From the NCBI GenBank assembly GCA_947471745.1, contig CANJKZ010000820.1, positions 813,501 through 877,500 of the forward strand: DNA of 64,000 nucleotides. The letters run 5' to 3'. The translations under genes and the position numbers were made by a program. The first letter of the stretch is position 1. Each line of letters starts with the position of its first letter. This document shows, piece by piece, positions 31,919 through 53,200 of the stretch. The DNA comes from Closterium sp. Naga37s-1 (taxonomy: Eukaryota; Streptophyta; Zygnematophyceae; Desmidiales; Closteriaceae). The notes under the pieces were generated by a model. The model saw nothing but the letters and a program-made list of their open reading frames with translations, did no database searches and was not told the origin of the DNA.

Positions 31919-33711
31919 TTTTTTCGTATTCGGAAGCCATGTTCCCTCAACAAGCTCTCCTTCAACCCCCAAAACGATGACCGCTCCGTGCTAGTGTGTG
32001 GCATGAGCTGGTCCAGACAATGGCGTGTGGTCCTATCTGGACCATACTAACCGCCACCCGTTAGCATGGTTTTAGATAAGGGTCATTACCCTTGATATCG
32101 CAACATTTGAGGCTATGTCAGTTGGTTTCCTTGTATTGTAAGTCACTTCATATAGTGCGCCGAGCAGAAGTACGTTGTATGTACTGTGAAGTCGTTTGAC
32201 ATAAAGGAGGGACGGTCTCAGAGCTCCAGACAAAGAATGAGAAAATTGTCACAACCCATGTTTCACACCTTCACCACCGTCGCAAAGGTTTTAGATATGA
32301 CAGGGGCGCAACTGAGGGGGTAATCCGGCTCTAGTCAACAAACCAGGGTGATTCTGGCTATGATTCTGTGGCTTGTGCTTTTCAGCCCGAGCTCACTCAT
32401 CCTGAGTGTGAGGCCGATCACATGCCAGCCTTCGGGTGGAGGGGCACCTTTTTATTCATCTACAGTAGACATTTTGTCCTTCAGTCAACGAACAACCTAT
32501 TTTCGTTCGGTCTTCGCTGTTGCTTCCTCAACTACATGATTTTGTGGCCCCACGAACCAGCTCCTCCTGCACCTTTATTTTCGTTTCCCTGCCCGGCGAC
32601 TCCAATTCTGTACACCCTATGCATACTGAACTACCGAGTCAGAATATTTGTCAAGACATCCGACGGGAGAAATGGTTGATGTCGACGAGCAGAGGCCCCT
32701 TCGTTACAGGCCCACAGTCAAGCACTGTTCGCCTTGACTGCGAATAAGTTACCCTTCTTTCTTATACTGAACACGCAGGGCTGCCCATACTTCGGAACTT
32801 ATCGCTAGAACCTTGTACTATACCTTTTTTGCCCTGAATGAAGCGTGTTCGAGTGAGGAGCAAGTTTACGATCAGAGCCGGGGACTGAAAGAGCCACAAG
32901 GTGTACAACATTGCTACCCCTTCATGTCACCCTTGCGCTTTGCATTGCTGCTTGGAGCACACTCCCCTAGAAAACTTTGCAATGTCTCGCCAGAGCAGCT
33001 GCGTGAGTGTAACAGGCAGCGAAGGTAGTTATCCATCACCAGTACAGAGGCTACTGAACAAAACCAACCGCCGGAAACTACGCCATCGCCCATGTGTAGT
33101 TTTTGCCTTACACCCTTATTACACTCAAAGTACACGTGGGTACGAGATACCAACTGCAGAAGCATCGTGGATACGTTGCGCGTCTGAGTGTGGATTATCA
33201 TCCTCGCCGATTATTATCTTAACTTGGAGAAGTCGGATTGTTCATAGAGCTACACGCAGTTACGTGTGAAGATTCAGCTCATAGCGGCAAACATCGAGGT
33301 TGTTAGGTTTGGTTCCCAGTACGCACAGCCACAAATACTGACTCGTGTGTAGCGATACCTCAAATCAATATCCAGCTCTCAGCGCGGCGGTAGTCTAGGC
33401 CAGTACACGCCGCATTTATGGAGCATTACGAGTGTTTCCCACCACCGAAGGCCGTGAAACCCGCTGTTCGACACACCTTGCCATGGGTAGCATGATGGTA
33501 GAAGCCCGAATTCTCATTCATTTCCTTGCTCTTGGATCATATCCATTAAGGATGCGACCGGCATGATGCGAGTCGTGGTAGACGGAGGTTGACGGACTCG
33601 AACGATTTTCGATAGCTTAGCCCCAGTGGGCTTATCGAAGCGTGTCAGCCTCTTGATCGGGCGCCCTCGCTCCTCTGGACCAACTCGCACGGTAGCCTCG
33701 ATCCTTTCGCC
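31919..33711. other. Gene-poor stretch, nothing recognised
   Basis: About 1.8 kb with only short frames in all six phases, no domain and no clear repeat. It includes the 5' flank of the next gene. Confidence 0.45.
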
Positions 33712-41667
<7,956 letters not shown>

Positions 41668-43325
41668 TTATGTCAAATTAGACTAGGCATGAATGTTGTG
41701 CTCGGTATCCTGCTATAAGTACTCCTCGAATATAGTTGTACGATTTTCAAGATTGGATGCTTGTACAGAATGTCTCTTGGTTTAGCGGGTACAGTTCCGA
41801 TGGCCACGAGTCGCCAATGCGCCATTCGCCACCCTTCCAGGGCCTCTTTTCTAGGAGGCCCTCGTAGTCACGTTTTAGACATTCACTGTTAGTTCATTAA
41901 TAACTTGCTTGTAGGCTCATTCTGTATGATCATCAAGCTACAACTATCGTGTATCAGATGTGAATGTTCGTGTACACGTACAAACCTTGACCAGACCAAA
42001 ACTGCTGGAGGTGGAGTCCCTAACTCAACGGTTACAGTTCTCACCTGCGACGCGCCCAGTCTTCGTGTTCTGGCTGGCAACATTTGTGCTACGGAACTGC
42101 AGTAACCGTCGTTTTCGTCAAATATATGTGCGCTACTGTCAGATCCAACGATTTGACAGATTTGGAAACACATTTGAAGGTAATCGTGGGTAATTCCAAC
42201 AGACTTTTGTCACTATTTCGTACTGTCAAGCTTGGCGGGACCATTTTGGTGGATGACGACGATTGTCTCAGGAAGGCAAATGTCGACCAGAAGGTACCTG
42301 TAGCTGATTGCCCAAAGTACACATGATGCCCAACCCGTGCACGCGAATTTGCCCTGCACCGGATGGAAACCCTGCACCCGAGGTTTTTTCCCCAGCCCGT
42401 TGCACGCACGTTACAAGCACGTCAAAGCGAACAGACCGAGGTCAAAGTGAAGAGACTGAAGTCAAAATGTCAACGGATAGGTTACAAACTTTTTATAAGC
42501 ACCTGACGAATCCTTTTTTGCTAGCTGCGAATCGACGAAACTTATGCGAAATACACGTTACAGCTTATGAGCCCCCTTCACAAGGCAACCGGGAGTGGGC
42601 CAAACGGGCATCATGTGTAAGCACAAAGGTGCCCCTACCGTTGAACGCTCTGTATCTTTCTCCACCCTGCTCAGCCGTTTTAGTCTCGCATCATAATTCC
42701 CTTGCTGAGCACAAGCTTTGTGGACCACAATCGGACACACGTTGCGAGATGTTTGATTGTCGTTCGTTCTTGAAAAATAGATACGTGTGTGATTGTGTCC
42801 TACAGTGCTGCTGCTGTTCTTGGTTCACTTTCTTCATCTGCTTCTTGAGGATGGTTGGATTGGGTTGGATGGAACTCGATTTGGAAACTCGACCTCCAAG
42901 GCTGAATGTGCAACTCACAAGCGATATTCCAACCAACGAAATCCCCACCTGAATACATGGCAGGGAGGTTGCCGTCGTGTCAGGAGAGTCAGATGCTCAA
43001 TTGAAACTACGTCTTCTTGATGAGGTAATAACCTACACAGACTCTTGTAGGCATTGACCCCATACAATTGCGTGAAAGTGGCGACGCTTACGGTAAACGT
43101 AGAATCTTGTAGGCATCGACATACCTACACTGGGGTTAGAGATAAGCTTGCTTCAAGCAGCGGGACTAAGACCTAACTACTGACTCGGAAAATTTGCGGA
43201 ATAACCAAGCATCGGTTTCGTTGAACAGGCTGCATCTAGCATCTATCCACCAGGTGACCTCCGGCAGTCCACGCATTCATGGGGCGAATCAGATTTTACC
43301 ACTGTTAGCCGCGGCCCGAGCAGGG
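41668..43325. other. Intergenic between the two paralogues
   Basis: About 1.65 kb with no supported gene and no copy of the neighbouring coding sequence. It contains the promoter of paralogue 2. Near 43024-43120 the short motif CTTGTAGGCAT occurs twice. Confidence 0.4.
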
Positions 43326-46300
43326 ATGGATTTCGTAGATGCGGGGACGTGCGTCCCTCACATAAATCCTTCGCTCCAGCATCGTACACCCCCCAGACTT
43401 GACTCTACTATGGCTTCTCACGCCAGCCTAAAGCTAACCCCCTCCTCGTTCTCGTCTTCCGTATGCGAGAGCTGCTCCAAGCCACGTGATATGTCCCATC
43501 CCTGGCACCACCCTCCGCTCTTCGACGAATCCGCACGATCAGATATCGGGATTTGTCGGTTTGTGTGCACGGCACCGCCGCAGCTACCAACGCCGCACGT
43601 CTCCGACTGTTCACGAGGTGCCGCGGCTTTGCACGGAGGGGAAGCCGCCAATGGTTCTATCAGTAGTGGTTCCGCCGGTCGCGCCGCACGAGCGGTACCA
43701 CTCAAGAAGCGCGACGCCGCATTCCTCCAAGAGCTGTCGGTGCGCGAGGAAATGGCGGCGCAACGCGAACGTCGCACGCGCATTCGCGAACTTGTTGCGA
43801 GGGACCCCGAAGCACTCTCTCCGCTCACCGACCCCGTCCCCGCGGGATGCCCGGTGGCGCGCGGTTTTTTTCCACAAACGGCGGTTTTGGCGGGGTGCGC
43901 GCGGGACGACGTGTTGGGGGTCGAAGTGCGCACCAACGTTCCGCTTGAAGCTATCGATATCGGGCTCGAGTCGCACAATCGGCGAATAGGTGACGTGTAT
44001 GACGTGGTGCCGTTATTCGCGATCCCGATGGGCGGAACAAACGGCCCGGGTTCAAATCTTGAAGACGACGAAACTTTAGCAGCGCCGCTGGGGATTAGGC
44101 GGAAAGTGTGGGCAGACGAGGACGACGAGAGCGAGGGGGAAGACGAACCGCTCAGCACCGTGCTTTTGAAGGGCAGTGGCGGGGGGACGAGGGGAGGGCG
44201 GAAGCAGATCGGCGAAGCGGAGTCGGAAGACGAAGGCGGAAGTGCGCGAAGAGATTCGCGCGCGCGGGCGCAGCAGTGGCGGGTGGCGGTGGTGGCGGCG
44301 GACGATGTCATGGCGGCGGACCCCGCGCTGCTGCGCGATTGGTTCAACGTCTGCGCCAACACAAGGGCGCTCTCCGCGTATCTGCAGAAGGGTACGCGCA
44401 GGTCGAGGGTATGCGCAAGGTACCCGCAGTTCCATGGTACGCGCAGGTCAAGTCTACGCGCAGGTCGGGAATGCGCAGGTCGAGGGTACGCGCAGGTTGC
44501 TCCGGCCTCATAGTTACGGGCAGGTCAAGGTTATGGTTATTGTATCTTGTGGTTATGAGGGGCCTCCGCGTATCTGCAAAATGGTTTCGCACGTCATAAT
44601 AAGTTAGCACGTGCAGGCCACGCCATTGCGTCTTCGAGTCTATGCAGCATGGCGGTCCGCCATGTCCGTCGTTAATACCCTCATCATATTTCCACGAATA
44701 TCCGTATATTTCTCATGACCACTTTTCACGAGTGGTTTTCGCTAGATCTTCCTCTGCATGTCTGTCGTTCACATCCTTCTTCCTAAATGATTCCCATTAC
44801 CGTTTCCCGTTTACCTTTCTCATTAACGCTTCCACTTTCCCCATTTTCGGAAATGCGTCGCCTTTCCAACTCTGCCGTTTCCCGCTGCTCAGCTGGCCGC
44901 CGCGGTTCGCCGTTGCGGCTGCGTGGCATGACGATCTTGCCGCAGGAACGCGACGCGGCACGCAACTTAGTGTCGAGCGCGCACTTCTCGTGGATGCTGC
45001 AATACGCCATCGACTTCGCCATCTGCCGCTGCGCCGTCGCCGCGGACGCACCGCTGGATGACTGCCACGTGGCGGAAGCAGCGCGAATCTCCGATTCCGC
45101 GGAAGTGAGCAGCGGCACCGCGAGGAGCTCCGCGGTGGGGGACGAACGGGAGGGCGCGGCGGCGGACAAGGCGGGTTCCGCGGATCAGCTCGGCGCGATT
45201 CCGGCGTCTATTTCCGGCCGCTCCGCTGCGACGACCGGCACGAGCACGCGGAACTCCTTATCGTCTGCGCCAGAGGCTGGTGGACTGATAGCCGCGGATG
45301 ATTCCCCGCAACGAAGCGCGACCCTATCCGACAACATTCCCCTGTGCGACTCGCAGTACGATTCGGATCGGTCGGGTCCCCTGGTCTCCGCGCGGGACGA
45401 CGTTGGGTCGTCACGTGCGAAGTCGTACAGGCGCTCTGCGACGCTGGGTGCGACAGATCTTCACCGGATCATCTCCGCGACTGGCAGCAGACGGTTGCGC
45501 GGAAACACGGGCAGCGATAAAGAGAGGAGCGGGAGCGGTAAGGAAAGGGCTGATCGAGACAGTGCGATAGGAGAAACAGCGAGCAAGTGTAGCGAAAATC
45601 AGAGTCAGGGTTGGGGGAGCGGCGATATAGCGAGTGATAGTGGCGGGGGTTCTGATACAAAGAGCGGGAACCTCGGCAGTCAGGGTTGCAACAAACACAG
45701 CTGCAGCAGCGGAACCACCGTTAGTGGCACAAGCAGTACGCCAACCGGCAGTTCGGATGATAGCTCCACAAGCAGCGGTACGAACAGTTGCGGGTTTCGC
45801 GACGAGGGGACTGGCAAAGCTGGTTACAACAGTCGTTACAAAGACAAAAACAGCAAAAATGAAGTGTTTATTAATATTAAAAGTTCCGAAGGTGACTGGG
45901 AAGCAGTAAAGGAGGTGGCGAGGGCAGGGGGGCAGGCGAGTAGCCGGACAAGCGGGAAAGGGCGGGGAGAAGAAGTTTCAGAAAGTGGGCGGCTGACTAA
46001 TTCAAAACAATCTGATCCGCAAAACTTGCAGGCGCCTCTGCCTCTGCCCCCGCGTGTGGCAGAAGTTGGAAGCAATTCTGCTACGCCAAGCCCAAGGCGC
46101 TCACGATCGCCACTGGGCGGCATTCTACGGCTCGTGCTGAACTCCTCATGCTTCTCTGCAGGGGTGGCAGAGCAGGATGCTGGGAAAGGGAACCGGAAAC
46201 GCACTGCCAGCCCAGGGGGAGGCTCGGGTAGTGCCCTTTCAAGCTCTAAAACTTCCTCCTCTGAGTGCGTAGGTGCTACGTGCGTAGGAGGGTGGAACCG

Positions 46301-48662
46301 AGACTTTGAGTCGGGTGGTGGGACAAAAAGGACTGATACCGACGAGTCTGGTTTGACGTCTCGGGTTGCAGGAGGTACAGCAGCAGCACGGGTGGATGGA
46401 GGGTTGGGTGGAGCAGAAGCAGGCGAGGGTGTGTTTCAGAATGTGCAGCAGCCGCAGCAGCAGCAGCAGCAGCAAAAGAAGGGTGGTGATGGGAAGGTGA
46501 ATGTGATTGCAGAGGGGGGAGTGGCACCTGAGGATATCTTCGGTTTCCTGCGTGATTCCAGACTGACAGCCACTGTGGCAAAAGAGGGGCCTTTTGGGGC
46601 TCCTCAAAAGCCATCAAGTGCCAAGACAGCAGCCCAAACACCGCAAACATTGCAACCATTGCAAGCACTGCAAGCAGCGCAAGCAGCTCAGGCTCCTCCG
46701 GCTTCTCAGTCACCTCTTGAGCCACAGGCACCGCAGAACCCTCCGGATTTGTTTGATTTCCTTCGTGATCCACGGCTCAAGGCCACAATGCCTAAAGGGG
46801 GCGATGCCTGGATTAACACTGCAGCAGCAGGAGCAGCAGGTGCAGCAGCACATGCACCTCTTTCCTCCAGGTCGTCCCTGCACGCCAACCTCCAACTAGA
46901 TGTATCTGGGGAAGGTGCTACCTGTGTGGAACAGGGGTCAGCTGAGAGAGTCTCGCCTATGGAGAGGGATGGCAGAGGGAGCAGGCAGCAGCAGGAGAGC
47001 CAAATACTTTCCAACCCTGTTGGGAGGAAAGCATCTGCTTCTACTGTCTCTGCTGCATCCGCTCCCACCTCTCCTAGAGCAGCAGCCAAACCTGCCCTGC
47101 TGTTTCAAAGCCTCACTCCCCTTACCCACCTGTCGCCTTCTCTAGGGAAGGGCAGTCAGGAGGGTGGCGAGGGGGTGAGGGAAGGGGTGCTGGGGTTGGA
47201 GGGGGAAAAGAAGGTTCAGGAGCATGAGAGCGGGTTTTTTCAGGGAATGCAGCAGGTGCAGAGTGGAGAGCAGCAGCAGCAGAAAGGGAGGAAGAAGGGG
47301 ATGGTTCGGTGTTTGTCGATGGGACTTCCCAAATTTGCGCCGTCTGTTCCACCCATCTCCCGCCGCAATACCTCCGAACGGCTCACCGATGCTGCAGCTG
47401 TTTCTGGTTCTGGTGCTAGCTATCTTGCAACCACCGCATCTGATGTCCCTGCTGCTGATGATGCTGGTGCGGATTTCACGGCCGCAGGTGACCCTGCTGC
47501 TGCTGCTGCTCCACCTCCTCCTCCTCCTGCTGCTGCTGCTCCACCTCCTCCTCCTCCTGCTGCTGCTGCTCCACCTCCTCCTTCTGCTGCTGCTGTTGGC
47601 ACAGGGGCTCGTTCAGAGGCAGCTGTGGACATGAGCGAATCAACCCCATCCGTAGACCGCATGAGGCCATTAGCAGCCCACATGCGGGCGGCCAGCTTCA
47701 GTTCCCACAGCAGCCTGAGCATGAGAGAATCACCTGTCACACATACCCATGACCCCAGGAGGGCGCTAGGCAAGAGCTCGAGCTATGAGACAGGCTCCCA
47801 CAGCAGCCTGAGCATGAGAGAAGCACCTGTCACCACCACTCTCGCTACCCGTTCCGGTTCGACAAACAGCCGTGACCCCAAGAGGGCACTAGGCAAGAGC
47901 TCAAGCTATGAGACAGGCTCGGCGGTTTCAAGCAGGGTTGTTAGAATGTCCCTTGAATCTCCTTCCACTCACTCTGCAGCTGGCGCTGGGCTTTTCAGAA
48001 AATTCACACACGACGGCCTGATGACCCCATCCAAAGATTCGTGCGTGGAAGAAGATGTTTCCCCTCCACCCCTGCAGCCCTCCCCGTTTCTCGCAGCGAT
48101 CATATCGTCTTCCCATGGTGCCTCCACCTCTTCCCTTTCCCGTTCCCTGTCCTCTCTGAAGCCCCCTGCTCCGTCACTCGCCAGTGCTTCCCCTTCCCGG
48201 CAACCGGAGCAGTCTTCTCGCAAGCTGTCGCGCTCCCAGTCATCCAACTCCGTTGCCGCAACGGCTCGTGTTTCCCCGTCGCCTCGCCTGCTGCTGCGGT
48301 CACCATCTGCTCTCTCTGCGCGGCGGAAAGCCCCGGTACCAACACCGAGCCAATCGTCTAGCATTAGTCCCCCCGACGCCGAGCCACACAAGAAAGATGT
48401 GGTTGTGTCCCGGCACGAGGAGTGTGGTGCCATTTTGAATGATGGAGGCCGTGCAAATTCGCGTCGTGTAAGTGAGGTGGGGAGTGGGAGCAAGAGAGTG
48501 GGGGTGCGAGGGCTGTTTGATGTGGAAGAGGAGGGTGAGGAGGCGGACGAGGCACCGGTGTTTGGGTCGTCCGGTAAAAGTAGGTCTTTGCCGCATAGAA
48601 GGCGAGCTTCGCTACCCGTGATGCCATTACCTGCGCATGTTGAGGAGCAAGAAGCATGGTAG
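43326..48662 (+). CDS. Unrecognised large low-complexity protein, paralogue 2
   Basis: Two exons, 43326-44391 and 44893-48662, join in phase 1 to 1611 aa. The start at 43326 (MDFVDAGTCVPH) is chosen because paralogue 1 starts the same way; an open frame extends upstream. Shared with paralogue 1: CESC...SHPWHHPPLFD...CRFVC, DPVPAGCPVARGFFPQTAVL, RRIGDVYDVVPLFAIP, WRVAVVAADDVMA, then LRLRGMTILPQERDAA to FAICRC at the start of exon 2. Intron position and phase are also identical. The C-terminal 1200 residues are Ser-rich low complexity with a proline/alanine repeat (47500-47590) and two internal duplications. The two genes clearly arose by tandem duplication, and the tails then diverged beyond alignment by eye. 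Function unknown; a putative metal-binding N-terminus is inference. Confidence 0.8.
44392..44510. repeat. Decayed minisatellite in the paralogue 2 intron
   Basis: About seven degenerate units around GGTACGCGCAGGTCGAG, beginning at the splice donor itself. Units vary in length. Confidence 0.75.
46520..46810 (+). repeat. Coding duplication in paralogue 2 with a palindrome-like 18-mer
   Basis: EDIFGFLRDSRLTATVAKEG and PDLFDFLRDPRLKATMPKGG are diverged copies about 225 bp apart. 46592-46609 (TTTTGGGGCTCCTCAAAA, encoding part of PFGAPQK) directly follows the first copy. Confidence 0.65.
47698..47925 (+). repeat. Second in-frame coding duplication in paralogue 2
   Basis: SHSSLSMRESPV...DPRRALGKSSSYETGS is followed at once by SHSSLSMREAPV...DPKRALGKSSSYETGS, the second copy carrying a 30-bp-scale insertion. 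The nucleotide match is close, so the event is fairly recent. Confidence 0.9.
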
Positions 48663-50230
48663 AAACATTCAGACATTGACATTGCATAATAAGATATATT
48701 AGAGCTGCTTATGTTCATATTGGCTAACTGAGAAGCCTTGGGCATGTTGAGTGTGCCTACAGAGTAAACTTTACAGGGCCAGTGCTCCCCTTGGAGCATC
48801 ATGTATGGTGTGAAATTCTGGGGACTCCTTCGAGCGTTACGTTGAAAAGTTTCCCTGTAAACGACGAAATCTGAAAGTGGGCTGCTCTTCTGCAACCAGG
48901 CAGGTGGAGCCAGCGACGTTGTTTGAAACCTCTGGTTCAGCCAGCGCAGGCACGAATAACAGAATCGAGTCGGAGGAGGGGTGGGAAGGAAATAGCGAGC
49001 CCAATGACGGGAATGAAAAGCCTGTTCGATATTTTTCCAACAATTCAGGTCGCGAGATTCCCAAAGTACTGCCCGTAATGGGCAACCTCGAAAATATTTC
49101 GCCGTGGAAATTGAGGACGCGTCACCTCTCTCGATTTTGCACGATCGATCGTAAAAAACCGATCGCTCAGCGCACTTAAAACCTAGCTGTTACATCTAAT
49201 TAGTTTTTAACCGTTTTCAACTTCGTAAACATTCGATCCTGCGCAGGATCGATCGTGCAAAATCGAGAGAGGTGACGCGTCCTGAGGTCAGTCGAAAAGT
49301 GCGGCAATGTTTCTGCTCCTGCTTTGTGCCGTTTGTTGATTCTCGCTGGTCCCACCCACGCACTCTTCGTTTGAATGTGGCCCAATGAGGCGGCTTGCGC
49401 TCTAGGACGGTTAAGTATATAGATGGATTGGTTTGGTAGGGCGAGAGCGAACTGGTGGCTCACCCAGACCTTGTTTTACCAGATTGAGTTTCTTCGGAAG
49501 ATTCTATTCATTCGGAAGTATTAGTTCTTACTTCGTGTCAAGAAGCGGCTCCTGGCTTCTATTTATTCGCGCTTCGGGCCTCTATCCATTCGCGGCTCCC
49601 TGTAACAGAGGATTCCTCGACTTGATGCGCCTCTTGGGTGTATCAAAAGCGACGGAAGCATTGCAAAGTATGAACGATTGCAGCGCATGACAAAAACCGT
49701 AGCGGTCTGGACTGAATTGAGCAATCCCTTAACTAGTTTACTCGTTTCCTCGCGAATTATTAAGAAAACCTACCTTTCAGAATCAGCACCAGAAATTTTA
49801 CCTTCTAAAAGCAACACGAGTGGAGGTACCGTCTAGTACCAGCCAGCGGCTTTATGTCCCGACTTCTCTCACCCCGCTTCGCTTCATCTCGATCGCCAGA
49901 GCCACTCATCGAAATCGACGAACCCGCAATGCGGTCAGGGTTCTCACCTTCACGACGCACTGGCAGATGTTAAAAATGCAACCCTTCGTAGGCAGGTACA
50001 GTGCCGACATTTTTAAAGTGTTAAAAGTTGAGGTCATTTCAGATATGACACGAGTTGCACAAGCTTGTTTGAGGTTCAGGCTCTTTTAGGATGTCGGCAT
50101 TTGAGAAATGCCAAGACAACTGAGACTGGTTTTTTTTTTTTAGCTCACCTTCTAGGAGGTCATACCAACTATAAGGTCTCAGGAGGTACAACCACATTCG
50201 ACGTGTCCGCTTTCTGCACGTGGTCCCACC
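48663..50230. other. Intergenic between paralogue 2 and the receptor-like kinase
   Basis: No supported gene. It contains the inverted-repeat element at 49114-49283 and, at about 49630-49648, a degenerate palindrome-like sequence (CTCTTGGGTGTATCAAAAG). Confidence 0.45.
49114..49283. mobile_element. 170-bp element with 37-bp perfect inverted repeats (MITE-like)
   Basis: 49114-49150 is the exact reverse complement of 49247-49283 (outer end AGGACGCGTCACC). The 96-bp middle has further GATCGATC motifs and an 18-bp palindrome CGATCCTGCGCAGGATCG. There is no coding capacity. The outer bases do not give an obvious target-site duplication, so the transposon reading is inference; a foldback or small-RNA source is an alternative. 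Confidence 0.6.
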
Positions 50231-53200
50231 ATGAGTACGTGTTGGAACCGCGATTTAAGCATGCGAACGCGCCCTTTCCCGGCGCTTCTCATAGTATCGT
50301 TTAACGTGGTTCTCGTCGCCGCTATATTGGCCAGCTCCGCCGCGCGCTCCTGCGCGCAAGTGCAAACGCCGTCGGCGGAAGAGTCCGGTCGCGGCTTGCT
50401 TGCCGTCCCCGTTACAAGCTCACCGCGGTGGCCGCGTAGAACGCTACTTGCTGACTCTAGCGGGAACAGTAGCGCGAGCAATGGCGGGAGCAGCAGCAGC
50501 AGCAGCGGAAATAGCAGCGGGAGCAGCAGCAGCGGGAGCAGCAGCAGCGGAAGCAGCAGCAGCGACACGGTTGTGGTTGTAGCGCTGGTGGTGGCTCTCG
50601 CGGTGTCCGTGCTTGTATCGATGGGTGCTACAGTGGTCGCGTGCATGCTATGGAAGCGACTGCCGCCCAGACGGCCAGGAGAATCTTCAGGTGTGCTGGG
50701 GAAATCCATCGCCGGTGTTACAAGGAATCAAGTAGCGTGTATGCAATTATTGAGGCAATGTGTCGGATAGGTTGTTCTCAGCTGCTTGGGAAGACGGCTG
50801 CTATATGTCTTCTACTCACCCACCCACCCCCCCCCCCCTTCCGCCCCCACCCTCCTCTCACACCCCCCGCCCGCCCTTCCTCTCCCCACTTAAGACCCCC
50901 CTCCCCCGCTGTCCCCTCCGCTCCCCTCTCCCATCCTCGTTACTCACCTCGTCCCCCCCCCCCCCCTCCGTTCCCTTCACGTCCCCATTTCTCCCGCCCT
51001 TCACCCCCCTTTTCCCCTTCTCCCCCATTTCCCCCATCCCCAGGTACCTCAGGTGCTGCCGTAACTTCCTCTGTGGCTCCGGAGGAGGAACTGAGGGCGC
51101 AGGGGGAGGGCGGAGGGGAGGGGAGGTGCAGAAGGCGCAGCAGACTTGAACTTCCTCCGCCCCACTCCCCCCCTCCCCCGACTGTTCATCCCCCAGGTGC
51201 CTCAGGTGCGGCCGTAACTTCCTCTGTGGCTCTGGAGGAGGAGCTGAGGGCGCAGGGGGAGGGCGGAGAGGCAATGGCGCAGGGGGAGGGCGGAGAGGCT
51301 ATGGCGCAGGGGGAGGGCGGAGAGGCTATGGCGCAGACTTGAGCTTTTCCCCTTTTCCCCCCTCATCCCCCACCCCTCCCTCCCTCCCTCGAACCCCCAT
51401 CCCCAGGTACCTCAGGTGCGGCCGTAACTTCCTCTGTGGCTCCGGAGGAGGAACTGAGGGCGCAGGGGGCGGGCGGAGGGGGAGGGGGAAGCTCTAGCAA
51501 AGGCGGGGAGGACAGGGGGAAGGGAAAGGGGAAGGAGGCGGCAACGAGCGAGGCGGGTGGAAGAAGAGGGAGAGGGGGGCGGGTAGGGAGTGGAGAGGTA
51601 AGGGAGGGGGATGGGGTGGAGGAAGAAGAGGAGAGAAGGGGGGAAGAGGGGGGAGATGAGGAGGAGGAGGAGGATAGGCGGCAGCAGCTGCGGCGGTTAA
51701 AAAAGGAGGAGCAGCAGAGGCAGCAGCAACAGCAGCAGGAGGCGGTGCGTGCAAAGGCCGAACCGCAGCAGCAACAGCAGGTCCGGCCCGAGCCTGACGA
51801 TCCAGGCTCGGGCGGAGGCACGGGGACGTTCGACATCCAAAAGGTGGTCAGCTTTCCCCTGAAAGTCCTTGTAGACGCCACCAACACTTTCGCCTCGGGC
51901 AACCATCTCGGGCAGGGTACCTACGGAATGGTGTACAAGGCGAAATTACCCTCCGGGGACGTGGTAGCGGTGAAAAGAGCCAAGGCGGACCGGAAGCAGG
52001 ATGCAGGGAAATTCCGAAAGGAGATTGAGCTGTTGTCTCGGGTCAGCCATAAGAACCTGGTGCGACTAGTGGGGTACTGCAGGGAGGGAGGCGAGCAGCT
52101 GCTTGTCTATGAGTATGTGGCGGGAGGGAATCTGTCGCAGAACCTTAACCCGACATGGAGAGAACGTGAGTATGGCTCCTGGGTCCTGGGGAAATCGTAC
52201 CGTTTGTATGGCTGGTTTTAAGCCAGGTTGATGCCAGGTAGATGCGTGTGTAGGTGGCTGGTGCGGTGGTGCGGGGAGGGAGGGAGCAGCTGCGAGTGTG
52301 TGAGTACGTGGCGGGAGGGGACCTGTTCCAGAACCTCAGCCCCACCTGGAGAGAGCGTGAATATGAATTAGCTTCTAAACTGCTCAGAGGGTTTGGCTTT
52401 GGGTGCACAGATGTCTGTGGGGGGTGGGTGGATGCAGGGGTGTTTGGTGCGTTACTGCACGGAAGGAGGGGAGCAGCTGCGAGTGTGTGAGTATGTGGCA
52501 GGAGGGGACCTGTCCCAGAACCTCAACCCCACCTGGAGAGAGCGTGAATATGATTTGGCTTCAGAGTGATTGGAGGAGGAGTTTGAATCCCAGGTTGCTG
52601 GGGTGTCCTCGTATGGAAGGCAGGGACGGTGAGCCCCTTTCCCTCCCCCCTCAATCCTCATAACCCCACTCCCTCCCTCTCCCCAACCCTCTCTCCTCCA
52701 TTCTCTCTCTTTCCCCCCACCCCACAGGCCACAGCCGGCCCCCGCTGAACTGGACAGAGCGCCTGCTCATTTCAGCGGGCACGGCGCGGGGACTAGCATA
52801 CCTGCACGAGGAGATCAACGTGCCCTTCATCCCTTACCCCATTTCTCCCCGTTTTTTCCCTCCACTTGCCCCTCTCTTCTCCCTTCTCGCAAACCCACAC
52901 AGGCCACAGCCGTCCGCCACTCAACTGGACAGAAAGACTCCTCATAGCAGCAGGCACGGCGAGAGGCCTAGCATACCTGCACGAGGAGATCAACGTGCCC
53001 TTCATCCACCGGGACGTGAAGCCCAGCAACATCATGATCGACCGCCACGTGGTGGCTAAGATCGCTGATTTCGGCACGACCAAGCCCATGACTCCGGAAG
53101 AGCTGAGGAAGATGTCAGTCACCATCCAAGGCACCGCTGTGAGTGCTGTTTCTTGGGCTGGATAGTGCCCACCTCTTTCTACCTCTCTCTCACCTTTCCG

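Noticed and set aside
43194..43325. Upstream in-frame extension of paralogue 2 (44 codons)
   Set aside because: Paralogue 1 begins MDFTD at the equivalent position and the upstream codons have no counterpart, so they are taken as 5' UTR.
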